Assembly: GCA_023053575.1 (NCBI GenBank)
Contig: JAKZAP010000001.1
Location: 13,098,849-13,162,848 of the forward strand
Length of the DNA: 64,000 nucleotides
Source: Branchinecta lynchi
Lineage: Eukaryota; Arthropoda; Branchiopoda; Anostraca; Branchinectidae
Direction: 5' to 3'
Shown: piece by piece, positions 1 through 11,610 of the stretch
Layout of the letters: every line of letters starts with the position of its first letter
Position numbering within the stretch: position 1 is the first letter of the stretch
The notes under the pieces: generated by a model
The model's database searches: none
Told to the model about the DNA's origin: nothing
Seen by the model: the letters and a program-made list of their open reading frames with translations, nothing else
Program-made: the position numbers and the translations under genes

Positions 1-1110
1 CAGCGCTACGCCGTAGTTGCATAAAACGACATCCACGGCTGGTCGTCGATAATAATAGATAACTGTTGATGAATCTAACGTGGCTTTTGAATTCCTGTTT
101 GTATTGTTAGCCTACTACGACCAGCTAACCTACTACGCTGATTCCGATTCTGACTTGCAAATATCCTTCTAAACACAAAGGGAAAAGCCCGTGATTCTTG
201 AAAAAAACGTACATAATTTTTTGTTTCCGAATATACTTTTTGTAATTTTGTGGACACGACTATAGGTATGATTGCACAGGATTTGAACTTATGCAGAGAA
301 ATCAGCCTAGTAATTAATGTTTGTAGAAATAGAAAAAAAGTACACTCCTTCGGGGTTTCGAAAACTAAGCAAAGGGTGAGGTTTACTCATAAACTTGGAA
401 CAAAAACAGTATAATAACTTGAATGTTTAATTCCACGACTCTCCCTTGCAGTAGTCGAACATATGACTGTCTTCTGTTCGATATTACACAAGCTGTATTC
501 CAATACCCATCTTAGTACATCAGTAGGTTCAATAAAGAGGCCTAAGCTTGCACCCACACTGAAAGCTGTAAAAGGCAAGCAACACTGAAAAATCAAAAGC
601 CGCGTCAGCTAATTGCAGCCACTTCAGCTCCCATTTAGTATACTCATAGTATACTTACACATTTGTCACTAGCTGTTCCTGTTGCCTTTTAATAGACAAT
701 ACGGTTGAAACTCTATTAACCGTTGTGATCTGAATCCAGTAAATGCTGTTGATCAGACACACTTAATTGAAACAAACCATCAGTACTAAAGTTGTCTGTA
801 CCTTCAGGGTCCGAGTTCATTATCTTATCCGTCTGCTCAGTAATTTCACTCTCGAAACCTAAAGCATGGCCCTATATCATCAATGACAACTCAAGAAATA
901 ATTTCCAAACTGCCAACAAATTTCATCAATACTTGCTGTAAACTGGAAGCAAGTGGCCATCAACTGACTCTTCACCAAATTTTAGATTGCTACGGTACCA
1001 CATTCTGCTTAAACAGAACAAAAAACTTCTCATTTATTCGAAGTTTGGTACACTCTACCACAATTTCAATCTGGTTCAGTTTCAATGTTCCTCAAATGGA
1101 TTGTTCTTAC
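1..1110. other. no recognisable gene
   Basis: AT-rich sequence with only short chance-sized open frames on both strands. No protein family, RNA gene or clear repeat was recognised. Confidence 0.5.
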
Positions 1111-1417
1111 ATCTTTAATCTCTTCTTCGAGTGGTTTCAGCTTGAGAAGCTTCTTGATAAACAAATCATGACGTTTGGCCTCCTCACTCCAAAGAAAATC
1201 CTGCTGTTGTCGTTGTAGTCATTAAATAAGCTAGTTCCCTTTAGTGCCAATCACTTCTTTTCTAAGAAGCATCACTGAGCTTGTCTAGGACTGTAGCCTC
1301 TGATAAAGGAAGAATATCTAGTGTTTGGAGCAAACTGCAAAGTGTTCAGTAAGATTTCTCCTTTCTGACTGTCTGCAAACCAGAGCTGCTCCTTGGCTAG
1401 TTGATCCGTCCAACATC
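1111..1417 (-). other. possible exon fragments of an unknown gene or old transposon
   Basis: Two minus-strand stretches look more coding-like than their surroundings. One (1,200 to 1,111) lies between an AG acceptor and a GTAAGA donor and reads 30 codons with no stop, starting DFLWSEEAKRHD and rich in Lys, Glu and Leu. The other (1,417 to 1,272) follows a pyrimidine-rich ...ATTACAG acceptor and reads WTDQLAKEQLWFADSQKGE before a stop. I do not recognise a family. They could be exons of a neighbouring gene or remnants of a transposon protein; chance is not excluded. Confidence 0.2.
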
Positions 1418-1869
1418 CTGTAATGAAAATAATATTTAAATCAGTAGCAACCACATTATTAGTTGATATTATCAAAAAAACTTTGCAAGAATTTTACTTT
1501 TAATAAAATTTAAATTAATTATAACAGATGTTTAATGTATATTTACTTTAACTGGTATAATCAGTGGCAAACAAATGCAGTGAAAACTTTCAACAAAAAC
1601 ACAATAATGAACACCAGGTTAGCCTATGAGAATGAATTGCTTTGCCGGCAAACACATCGCTGCTGAGCTATGTGGCATAGCCTACAAACGCCTGACATGT
1701 CTGTATACAATCGTCAGTAATTTAGCGTATAAGAAATAAGGCTTTATCAATAAACTGATTAACAGTTAGACTAAAACTAAATGTTACCACAACCAAATGT
1801 CTCTGTTTTTTAATTAGGCTTAAGTTCAGCCTATAGTCAACGTTGTTTGGTTTTCTTCTGCAGGAGGGG

Positions 1870-2170
1870 TACCAGATGAGAAATTTATCTCAGAATAGTA
1901 CTATGAAGTAATACGAAAAACTAGCATGCAGTACTAACGATGCTACTACATGCTTCTACTTCAAGGCTACCGTGTTAATGCATACTACTATATGCTACTA
2001 TTAGCAAGACTGGATGCTACTATGTCAAGACAGGATGCTACTAGATACTACTACATAAGATTGGACCAGTCAGAGGCACATTAAATGATAGTATTATTTG
2101 ATATTACATAGTATTACATGCAAGTTTTTCGTACTACTACCATAACTACGCAGGCTACAAATTTTTCATC
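1870..2170. mobile_element. MITE-like repeat, CTACTA-rich family, copy 1
   Basis: About 300 bp with imperfect terminal inverted repeats: one end resembles CCGATGAAAAATTT and the other end is its reverse complement (TTTTTCATCGGG at the right edge). The interior is rich in ATGCTACTA words and contains a conserved GACCAGTCAGAGGCACATTAA segment. Related copies lie near 38.3, 45.1 and 54.7 kb in both orientations. There is no coding capacity, so it is probably a non-autonomous DNA transposon. Confidence 0.7.
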
Positions 2171-2362
2171 GGGTATCCAACCTCGAATTTATGCGACCTC
2201 GAACTTGGCCTGAAAACCTTAACAAGGAAACTTCTCTACAGTCTAAAAACAGGTCCTAGGTCAGCCAGGGTTTCCTTCTTGACAGTTAGAACTTAACTGA
2301 AATTTCCTTCCATCCTTTTTAGGCCAGGTTCGAGGCTGTGTAAATTCGAGGTTGGACACCCC
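2171..2362. mobile_element. MITE-like element with about 45-bp TIRs, copy 1
   Basis: The left end GGGTATCCAACCTCGAATTT and the right end are imperfect reverse complements over about 45 bp (both carry CCAACCTCGAATTT then CCTCGAAC.TGGCCT). Total length is about 190 bp and it is non-coding. It abuts the preceding CTACTA element. A second copy is at 7.91-8.07 kb, and a fragment of the central TTCTTGACAGTTAG segment is at 13.88-13.93 kb. Confidence 0.75.
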
Positions 2363-3202
2363 TCCTACAATCAGTCTTTCTAATTAAAAAAAAATAAATA
2401 GTGTAACGTTGACCTAGAATCTAGTTGATCTGTTGACCCTTTGATTTAGGTTAGGGTAAACAATTCAGCCAGGAAATTTGCACAGAAAGTGGTGAATTAA
2501 AAAAAAAATCCTTATGCTACAAGTTTCACAGCTGGCTAGCTGCAGAGCTGGAAAATAAAAAAGGAAAAGGTGAACAGTGGACACCAGGTAGCCTATGTAC
2601 GATCATTGTCGCGCACAAAATAGATTTTATCACAGCAGCTCCCACACGACATGGCTCACACCCGCAGTCTACAGTTGTCTACAGTCATCTACACACATCC
2701 CTGTTGTAACCATACCCCAGCTAAGATGCTCCAAAATGACTAAACAAAAATAATAAGCCAGCTCTAAAGATGAATGATTTACAGTCAACTTTCAGTATTT
2801 AGTAATACAATATGTATGCCATTCTAGCCTAGCTGTTCGTCTCAAAATGATCTTACCTTCCTTCCATCCGCAACTCTGAAGCAACTTTCTCCTATGCTTT
2901 CAGGTGATTTAGGACCAGATGCCTCTGCTTGTGTTTCTTACTGTTCTTTCCATATATAACTGGCTGAAATTTGACAGCTAACATCATTTTTCCAAAAATT
3001 AAATCCACTTTCCAAGATTTCTGTTGCGCGATTTTGTAGCTGTAGTTGGACTCCGAAATATCGCAGCGAATTTGTAGCTTTGTGGCGCGAAATTTGTGGT
3101 CGACGAATAATCGGGCTATTCTGCGAATATTCGCGTCAGTGGGAACGCACAGTAAGGATACCAATGTACGGTAGACAGTCGAATATATTATTCGTTTTTT
3201 TT
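2363..3202. other. no recognisable gene
   Basis: AT-rich spacer. A minus-strand open frame (3,164-2,892, 90 codons) begins near a CAGTGGGAACGCAC motif reminiscent of hAT-type MITE ends. No protein family is recognisable and I treat it as non-genic. Confidence 0.4.
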
Positions 3203-4252
3203 AGGATCCCAAAACGCTAAGTGGAGGGATCCTATGACATCGCAAAAGTTGTCCGTCTGTCCGTCTTTAGCACGATAAGTCTCGAAGGGGTTGAGATATT
3301 TTGATCAAACTTGGCATCAGGAGGACTCTTTAGGTCAAAGTGCCGGTTAACTTCGAAGATGGGCTATGTAGCCCGATATTTAGGGGTGGGGGAGTGGTTT
3401 GAAATTAAGGAGGAGCAAATACTTTTTAAAAGCCAATGAAATAGTCGAATTTGGGGTAAGGAGACATTTCTCGGAGATTTCTCGCCGGACAAATAGTTCA
3501 CCCGGAATCCGGCGATAATCGGAAGATTCGTGAAAAGTAAAAGTTTAATCTGAAGTTGATTAGAGGTTCATTTTAGGGGCAAGAAGACGTGCTGAGCCTG
3601 AATATGAAAATTATTTCTAGCCAGACAATTAGTTCGGCCAGAATCCGGCCAAAACCGGAGACTTTTTTTAAATAAAAAGTCTTCTTTAAGTTTGATCAGA
3701 TGTTCGATTTGCGGGTAAGAAGACATGCTGAATTCGTATATGACAATCATTTTCTCACCGGACATATAGATCTCTCGGAATCCGGCTGAAACCGGAAAAT
3801 TTGTTAAACATAGAAGTTTAATCTGAAGATTAAACAAAAAGATCAGAGGTTCGATGTAGGGGCAAGGAGACATGCTGAATACATTTTTGACCTTTAATTT
3901 TTTGCCAGAAAAGCAGTTTGTCCGGGATCCGGCCGAAACCAAAAATTGGCCAGAAGTAAGGATGGAAGGATATGCGACGTACTGTAGGCTATACAGTAAA
4001 TCATATGCTGAATCCGTATCTGAATATTTGACAGACGCAAAATGGATATCTGAAAACATCTGAACTTGGTGAAATTCATCTGGCGTATCCGTTTTGCACT
4101 GACAAATACAAACTTTGTCTTTCTCAATTATATTACCATTGGCCTTAATCTGTCCCTAATTTTAAAAGTAAAAATGTTTAAGAAGTCCGTTCAAGACTTG
4201 TCTGAAGCGAATATTAAAATTTTGGGATCCCATCGAAACCTTTGGTCTTGTT
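3203..4252 (+). mobile_element. GGGATCCC-ended dispersed repeat, copy 1
   Basis: About 1.05 kb. It opens with AGGATCCCAAAACGCTAAG, followed by GTTGTCCGTCTGTCCGTC and a 'tttgatcaaacttgg' block. It closes with TTTTGGGATCCCATCGAAAC then CTTTGGTCTTGTT. The middle is a degenerate tandem array of about 130-140-bp units, each with 'agacatgctgaa', 'ccggac...tagttcg' and 'cggaatccgg' words. Other members occur at 24.1, 27.0 (reversed), 35.8, 41.2/42.0 and 58.6 kb (reversed). No coding potential; mobilisation mechanism unknown. Confidence 0.8.
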
Positions 4253-4399
4253 TCCTAATGATTCTGCCTTTTGAATATATACCATCCAGCATCCACCCAC
4301 TGATGTTGGAATGCGGAGTCTGAGAGAAGACCGGCGTTGCATTTCTAGTTCAGTTACGAAGAACTCAGGGTTCACTGTCTGTCTCATTGGACGTCGTGA

Positions 4400-4415
4400 C
4401 CCCCCCCCCCCCCCC
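4400..4415. repeat. poly-C tract (16 C)
   Basis: Uninterrupted C homopolymer, one of more than a dozen G/C runs of ten or more in this window. Confidence 0.95.
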
Positions 4416-4572
4416 AGAGACAGCAATAAAGAGATAAGGCAACGATCGTCCCGAAATCGAAAGAAGTTGATTGGTCAGCTTGGATTCAAAGTTTATAAAC
4501 TTCTCAAAAATATGACGTATGGCCTCATTAGTCAAGAATCGTCGACTGACCTCGTCTGGGCAATTTGCACAG

Positions 4573-4854
4573 AAGAGACGAAGTGAAGAAGGCTTTGCTC
4601 TCAACCACGCTGCCCGGCTGGAATAAACTGCGAACAAACACCTTGCCCGCGCAGGCAAACCTAGCACCACTGAGCACGCCAAACAAAACTCGAGCCAGTC
4701 GAAGGTTTGCACCGGCACGCAAGCAGGTGAAATCGCTCCTGGCTTCAACTCCTGATGCCCTTTACGAAAGAGCAAAATTCGTGGCAATTCTTGGTTCGTC
4801 AGCTACTTTCGCTAGGGAGAGCTGCACAGCTTGTAACCTCATACTAGGATACAA
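4573..4854 (+). other. candidate exon of an unknown protein
   Basis: Open for 94 codons between a TTTGCACAG acceptor and a strong ACAA|GTGAGTAAG donor. The translation is rich in Ala, Arg, Lys and Leu (contains STTLPGWNKLRTNTL and KFVAILGSSATFARES), more protein-like than most frames nearby. No domain is recognised and no partner exon was found. The minus strand is also open here (4,787-4,365), so strand choice is uncertain. Confidence 0.3.
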
Positions 4855-5690
4855 GTGAGTAAGTACGTACTTCGCACCTGGGTCTGGAAGACAAAATATG
4901 ATTTGAAAGGAGTAATTTAATTGTGTTTCAACGAGTTAGGTAACACCAAATTCAATACTTAGCTGCATGTTAAGTAATATCAAGCAAGAACCACGGTAAG
5001 ACCAATCAACGGGCCAGTCACAGAAGCATCGATAAACTTTAAAATCCTTCCAAATGAGAGCAATTGAACTGAAGTGACTTGACCGCAAATGAAGGCGTGT
5101 CAATCAGAATATTAAATGTCATACTATCCATCAATATACCAACTGAAACATAAAGTCAAGCATCTGTCCGTTTGTAGGGAGTGAAATGCTATATGGCTTG
5201 ATTTAAAGGATGCTTTTTATTTTACACCAGGAATCTTCCATCACTAAGACCATGAAAAGTAAAAGCAATGCAGCATCTAAAGGCAACTTTGGCACAATAA
5301 AAGCACTTATGATAGATAGACATGAAAGTTCACATGAGACAGGTCCGACTATTAAAGCAGATATGTTCCGTCGACCACTTGACGTTAGGACCACACTGGT
5401 ATATCTCAAGAAGATTCCTTACTTAGGCAACTAAACATTCGCTAGCCACCGATGAGTGCGATCGAGTATCCAAGGTCATGGTCACTGGTGCTGAAATCTG
5501 TAGCATGGTCAAGGTCGACCCTCCGTCGAAAGATGAAGATGCTTCTATTTTGCTTCATACATTGCCAAAACTACCTCTTTATTCTTGGTCATCCTGCTAT
5601 ACAAGACTGGCTTTAAATACAGTTGTATGGTCTGTGACTATCTGAAGACTGTAGGAGTGCACAAGATCTCAGCACTATATGTTCCGTCAA
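4855..5690. other. no recognisable gene
   Basis: No repeat, RNA gene or protein family recognised; open frames are short and overlap on both strands. Confidence 0.4.
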
Positions 5691-6460
5691 AGGCCTGTCC
5701 TCGCTGTTACTTAGAAGCTTGAAAGATTGTGTGACCATATATGCGTCGCAAACCTGACTCTCTTTTATGAAAAGCACTATAATATTGTATAGCCATTTGC
5801 AATCTGTATGCTGGAAAGAAATGAACACGACACACTTTCTTGTGTCGCAGCCTTCCATGACCAACCTTGATCTCCTGGCTTCCCAGACGATACAACGGGA
5901 AAGTGGTGATGGTATCTAGAAGCTGAGTATAAATCCGTTGCACACCTGTTTCATCGACCGAGTGCAAATTAATACTCAACCTCTGCCTTTCTTACACTAC
6001 ACTTAGACTTGACATTTCTGAAAGTGCTAAATATTCTTAAGTATTGGAACTTGACTCCTGGTCAGGTGCTCTTATTGGCTCGGGGCCTAAAGGTCCAATG
6101 AATGATGATTACTGCATGGGGTTCACCTACTCCTTCTTGCTGACAAGTTAGAGCTTACATATGTAGATCCTTTAGAGGAAAATTTTCCATTTGGACTTCA
6201 AACTGCATTGGCTGATGATTGAATGGGCGTCACCTATTCCTTCTTGCAGACAATTTGGAGCTTCTATATATTCCTCATTGTTTTCAACTTGGACTTTCAT
6301 TCTTGGTCACACTATCTGATAGCCTACTTTTGCATCCATCGCTGATTAGTGATGGTGCTAGTCCAGGCGGTAATGTTTCTTGATCACTGACTATGCCCTG
6401 GAAAGAGCATCCAGTTAGACCCAAACAGCTAACTTCAGAAGATAATAAACTTATGCTGCT
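5690..6460 (-). pseudogene. fossil relative of the 56-64 kb inverted-repeat arm
   Basis: Collinear nucleotide similarity to 56.87-57.47 kb. Shared strings include 'gtttcttgatca.tgact.tgccctggaaag' (6,377 region against 57,411), 'tgatgattactgcatggg' with 'cattccttcttg'-like sequence (6,105 against 57,272), and 'gaaagtgctaaatatt...aacttgactcctggtcag' (6,020 against 57,192). The minus-strand frames corresponding to the arm ORFs are broken by stops. The 'actccttcttgcagac' block occurs twice, suggesting an internal duplication. The protein family is unknown; this is an eroded third copy. Confidence 0.55.
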
Positions 6461-7330
6461 GTATGGTTTTAGAAGTATTTTTATGGTGACAACCTACTCT
6501 TGACCTATCAAGCTAATTATGGACTCTTTCTTCTTAATAGCTTCTAGGTATAACTACTTTTATGCTGACAAATAAATACAAGCTTGACTATGAAGTAGGT
6601 AGATTAGCATCATCCTCTCCTTAATCTAAGAAGTAAGAATCCCCAAGTTCACAAACTCTTGTCTGTTTGTCTGACATTGTTGATCTCCATTGCCTGTTTT
6701 CACGATGCTTATATTTTGACTTGAAGGTGGTGGCTCAAATATTTCTATAAATCTATTGTGGTACACAAAGTGCAATTCTTTCAGGATTTTATGAAAGCCC
6801 TAAATGCGTAAGACAATGTTTTATCATTCTGGAGGAGTAGTTTGAGAGATTTGAAGAGTATCATTCATACCTAGATAAGATAGTGCCAGTTAGCCCCGGT
6901 TTGGGCTTCAGGTAGGCTAGTTGGCAGACAAATACAAGAAATATTCCCAGTGGATGCCATAACAATTTCACACATTCCTAACTAAAATAAAAATTATCAC
7001 ACAACTGTGGACTCGACAAACTGACAAAAGCTATGTTAACCTTTGCAGATCCTTCAAGATCTGCAAACCTATCAAGCTAGGTTATGGACTCTTAAGTGCA
7101 TCTACTTTTATACTGACTGAATGCTCACTTTCCTTAGGAATACATTTTGTTTTTGTTTGTTTTTTTATGCTACGACTACAGCCAATTTCCTCTAGCCTAG
7201 TAGACAGGCTTATGATGACAAACAGCAGAAATCAAGTTTTAATTTCTTTGCTTTGCCAAGCTCGAATGAAGCAAGTGAACTTCAAGTGCAGGGGCCAGGG
7301 CAGTCACACACAAATCCTCATTTTTTTATG
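6461..7330. other. no gene; diffuse direct repeat
   Basis: A degenerate direct repeat (about 6,490-6,580 and 7,060-7,130; 'tatcaagcta..ttatggactctt' then 'tacttttat.ctgac') lies in otherwise featureless AT-rich DNA. Confidence 0.4.
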
Positions 7331-7585
7331 GCATGGTGTCTCAGTGTCTAGGCATGTCCCAATGTATGGGCATGATGCTCATAATTTGGGGGTATGCCCT
7401 GCAGGAATGGCATGATACCCCATGAAAATCTGTTGAATTGAAAATCTGAAGTAGAAATTAGCTATTCAAACAGCTTTTAAGAGGGTATCATGGCATTGCT
7501 GCAGGACATGGTGCCCAAACATACAAGCACCATGCCAATACATTGGGGCATACTCAGACTTTGGAGCACTACGCCCAAGAATTCA
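7331..7585. mobile_element. imperfect palindrome / foldback element
   Basis: The left segment (GGCATGTCCCAATGTATGGG, then CTGCAGGAATGGCATGATAC) is matched by an inverted right segment (GGGTATCATGGCATTGCTGC, then CACCATGCCAATACATTGGG). About 255 bp, non-coding. Consistent with a MITE or foldback element; no second copy seen in this window. Confidence 0.55.
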
Positions 7586-7912
7586 TGATTTATGTATGAG
7601 TGGGCCACAGCCAGTCAATAGCCTGCAATTATAAGAATTAAGGCATACTGATATTCAAATTTTTCCATTGTTATTAATTAACTTTTCTTTTCGAGACATT
7701 CTAGATACTCTTGACTCACAGCCAACTCACAGCTAATCAGCCTATCAGTTAGGGGAGGGGAAAATGGAAGTTGGGCCTTAGACTACTGTGATACATTACT
7801 GCACTTTTTTATAACCATTACTGCTCTTATACTTCCTGGCATCCTGCCTGCACTACAAAAAACTGTGCATGATTGATGCTTTTCCAAATTACCTTGTTGT
7901 AAATCGAAACGA

Positions 7913-8066
7913 GGGGTACCTAACCTCGAATTTTCACAACCTCAAACTTGTGCCTAAAAAGGTTAAGAGGAAAGATCAGTGTAGTCTTAACTGTCAAGAA
8001 AGACACCCTGAATGACCTAGCATAAATTTAGGCCTGTGTACAAATTCCAGGTTGAGTACCACTCCT
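7913..8066. mobile_element. MITE-like element with about 45-bp TIRs, copy 2
   Basis: Diverged copy of the 2.17-2.36 kb element: starts GGGGTACCTAACCTCGAATT, keeps the central 'aactgtcaagaaagacacc' (inverse of TTCTTGACAGTTAG) and ends with the inverted 'ccaggttgagtacc'. Confidence 0.65.
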
Positions 8067-8438
8067 GTAGGCTAGTCCTAGCTCAACTTAGGGGACCCTT
8101 AGACTAATCAAGTTCCTCACTATCCACATTATAAACAGAAATCATAAGTGATACAGTACCTTCACTCTTCTTGAACATCTGTATCTGTATGTAAATATCA
8201 TCTGAAAATGAATCGCACACCTTTTGAGGATTTCGAATTTTGGCGCGTTTCTTTTCCTGAAATCCCTAAAATAACAACACTAAGACTAGCAGAATCTTCA
8301 AAAAAAATGTTGAAAAAACATGTAAATGACTTTTTCTATCTTTATTTATTCTATATAAGCAAAAATTTCTGCAATAAAAAATGTAAACATCCTTTTTCTA
8401 TTTATTTTGGGGTGGTCTCCGTTTGCTTACGAATATTG

Positions 8439-8541
8439 CCAAATTTTAATTGGGTGGTCAAATTCAGAAAACTAAATGTCCAAATTTAAATTGGGTGGTC
8501 TTTTTACAAAATTTCATTGTCCAAATTTAAATTTGGTGGTG
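8439..8541. repeat. three-copy tandem repeat, 41-bp period
   Basis: CCAAATTTAAATTGGGTGGT-like units begin at about 8,439, 8,480 and 8,521. No function recognised. Confidence 0.7.
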
Positions 8542-8742
8542 GGTACCCCCCTCCTCGAAAAGTGCCATTTCCGAGGCTAGATGTCAGAAATTTGAGTCTG
8601 TGATGCCCCCTGGGTTTAATACAATCAATCGGCAGTGAGACACTGAAAGGGTTGTACAAAAAAAGGATCACGAATAAGCACTAGGTAATTATTCTAGCCA
8701 TGAACGGCAGTGCCGCGCGGCGGTAACGCTCCGTGTTAAATT

Positions 8743-10085
8743 TCACCAGTTCGAAGCCTCCCGCTGGCGAGTTTCGTACTGATGGATTTCTTTGGGGCGT
8801 TTTGGGAGCAGGTCGTGGAACCGGGCTGACCGTGATAGACTTTGACCAAATTTCATACAGGCCAAAAGTCCTCTACCAACGAGTCTTTCCAGTTTTAATT
8901 CCAGTAGTGCCTGCTCGTACCCACGATAACCACATCCGATGATCAGTTTGCAGGCTTTCTTTTGTATTTTCTCAATGGCCTGTGACTGCTGGTTGTCGAG
9001 GGATGAGTGCCACACAACAGACATGTATTCCATGACTGGGCGAACGTAGGATACATGAGCGTGGAGCTTAATTTCTCGCTTCAGCCCAGCCTTGCGAAGG
9101 GCGTGCAGCATGAACAACCGTTTAGACCCATTCTTGGTTATTTCTTCAGTGTTTCTGGCCCATTTGATAGAGTCTTCAAGGCTAACCGCGAGGATTGACA
9201 GGGTTTTTTCACACTGGATGCCACAGTCTTCTATTTCTTGCTTAGGCGGTCTGACGAATTCACGTCCGAAGCCAACGACAATTGCTTGCGTTTTATTTCT
9301 GTTGATTTTCATTTTATTTTACATGCCCAGTTTTCGAGTACACTGAGAAGTTCCCTGACACTGATAGAGCCTTCTGGGTCATCAGAGGTTACAATTATTG
9401 ATAGGTCGTCAACAAACTGGAAACATGTGTGTTTCTGTATGATTTCTGGAATACTGTTGACGAACAGAGTAAATAAAAGTGGGCCGAGTTTGGTTCCCTG
9501 AGGCACACCACAATAGACTTTGTTCTCTTCCGATGTCTTTCCCATCTTCAGTTCAAGACCTGACATAATGTTTTCTTTCTGCGAGGAAGCTTCTTACCCA
9601 GGTAATGATGTGACGTGGTAGTTCGAGTTCCCTAAGTTTTTGGAGTAGAAGGGTATGGTCGACCAGATCAAAAGCTTTAGCGACGTCAATTGCGACAATC
9701 GCTGCAGCTCTCCCCTTCTTGTCCGTCAAACGCAGAACGTTGTCGGTCAAGTCAATCATGTAATGAGATGTGGAAACGTGTTTCTGGTTACCAAATTGGC
9801 GGCTTGACAATTTAATTTTGACATTTAGTAGGATTTCACCTACTAAATACTGTTTTAACATTTTTGAGAGGATCGGGGTAAGAGATATGGGTCGAAAATC
9901 GCCGGGCTCCTTTGGATTATCAACTTTCGGTGTTGGGATCCCCTCAGCAGTTTTCCACGGCTGTGGAAACACTTTCTGTTTCAGCGAAGCATTGAAAATA
10001 TCGCAAATGGGGGTTGCGAGATCATCTGCAAACTCCTTTAATAGCTGACTGGGTATATCTCCGGGTCCTCGAGCCTTTTTTACCT
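8743..10085 (-). pseudogene. non-LTR retrotransposon reverse transcriptase remnant
   Basis: Minus-strand reading in three frames gives a nearly full RT domain. It opens with KARGPGDIPSQLLKEF (about 10,080), then PGDFRPISLTPILSKMLKQ (RT motif 1), AAIVAIDVAKAFDLVDH (motif A, catalytic Asp), GVPQGTKLGPLLFTLFVN (motif B), FQFVDDLSII (motif C, FVDD in place of YxDD), and the LINE-type C-terminal block with MEYMSVVWHSSLDNQQ. The frame breaks near 9,566 and again near 9,312, so it is inactive. No endonuclease domain or ORF1 is visible: the copy is 5'-truncated at about 10.09 kb, as is usual for non-LTR elements. The architecture fits the Jockey/CR1/L2 superclade; the precise clade is not resolved. 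Confidence 0.88.
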
Positions 10086-10129
10086 TTTAGTCGTAGTCGT
10101 AGTCCGTCGACAATACTCTATTTGAAAAC

Positions 10130-10265
10130 ACGCCAGTGAACCTCGGGAAGGATGAGAAACGTCGCCCGAACGACGACTCAAATCGTGCGTCAACCTGCAA
10201 TAGATGGCGTTCGGTGGGGACAGCTTTGGAGATGCATCCGGCTCTTGTACTAGGAACGGCGATTC
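10130..10265. repeat. dispersed repeat shared with 31.90-32.03 kb
   Basis: 'gaacctc.ggaag...', '..actcaaat' and 'ggcgttcggtggggacagct' then 'tccggctctt' recur, diverged, at 31,905-32,015. Identity of the family is unknown. Confidence 0.5.
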
Positions 10266-10719
10266 TCTATCGACAAGTAGTCCCTGAAGCCACGCAATTT
10301 TGGGGAAGTTACCGGTGTTTCTTCTGTTTTCAGCATTTTTTAGTTGTTTTTAAATTTCCAACAAATCTTTTGCAATTTTTCCACCACAAATGTCAGCACT
10401 ATTTTTGGTTCGAGTGCCATATAGCGATCGCAACGGTGATCCGTCTGTCTCACTTTTGGGCACTTCCACTCCCCATAAGCTTAGATGATGACACTTTATA
10501 GACTTATGAAGGAACCGACCGAATGCTCAGCGAAACCATGGTTTCCTAGATTCTATCTAGTTATTCGTGGGGGGGTGGAGGGAGCGGGAATACGAGAACT
10601 CGTGACCCGCTTGATCCCATTCGAAGGAGGCAAAACAATTAATAGTTTCCAATCGCAAACAACTGTTTAAAATCGTAAAACAAAAATTGTTTACGATCGT
10701 TTCCAATTGTTCTCAATTG

Positions 10720-11610
10720 AAAAGCTTCGATAAGTTGACAACTTCAGCATTAACCGACAGCGAAGAAACAAAACCAGTTTGAAAGTTTCAAGCGGTTGAC
10801 AACTTCAGTAGTAAGGTACACACCGACACCAAAAATAGGCGAAACCAGTTGTGAGACATGTATGCAACAGTCAACTGTTAGCTCATAATCAACTTTGGCA
10901 ATGAGGGGTTGCAGTTTTTGCTAGTTGGTGTACCTGTTATTTGTTCCGGTGTATTCGATGGTAAGAACAATTTGGTTCCCAATTATAAGACATGCAAGGG
11001 ACTTGTAAGTAATAATCGGCTGTTATACTACAATCATCTTCAGGGATGACGGGTTTGCAACTTTTGCTAACCCATTATTCTTATCCGGCGAACTTGATGT
11101 AAATCACGGGAGAGAGACTTGTAAGTAAGAATCGGTTCATGAGGGACTAGAACTTTTGTAAACTAGTGCACATTGTATTCGATTTCTATAAGTCTGACGG
11201 TAAGAAAGTTTGTATCGCTGGTCTATTGCTGTAACCTAGGATTAACTGTTTACGCAACGGGTGCAAACGATAATGTAAAACAATAAGGTAGTTTCATAAT
11301 AATTAATAGTGTTATGTATGGTATTTTAATCCAGAAAAGTTATCGATAGCTTTATAATACCAACTAGATGATATAAGATATTGTTCCAAGTTTTCATCCG
11401 TCACGATGTCTACGATTGAAAAGGTAAAGTTCAACTGACTGCAAAGTCAATTTAGTCCCTTCTTCCGATATTCTTTTGTTGTTGTTTTTACAACGCTGAA
11501 CAATAGCTTTTGATCATGTGATGATTCTTTTTAGAACATACCGTTTTAAAAGCTTCGACAAGTTGACAACTTCAGTATTTAACCGACAGCGAAGAAACAA
11601 AACCAAAGTA
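10720..11610. repeat. degenerate direct repeats
   Basis: 'aaaagcttcgataagttgacaacttcag.att.aaccgacagcgaagaaacaaaacca' occurs at about 10,720-10,778 and again at 11,548-11,604, with a partial copy at 10,795. Between them, two diverged units of about 130 bp contain 'gacttgtaagtaa.aatcgg' (near 10,993 and 11,117). No gene recognised. Confidence 0.5.

Noticed and set aside
4365..4787. 140-codon minus-strand ORF opposite the 4.57 kb exon candidate
   Set aside because: Ends in a glycine run made by the poly-C tract and has no family resemblance; not called, though the strand remains uncertain.
10985..11140. Spliced-leader RNA gene array (repeated 'gacttgtaagtaa' donor-like motif)
   Set aside because: Only two diverged units, no Sm site or stem-loops recognised.
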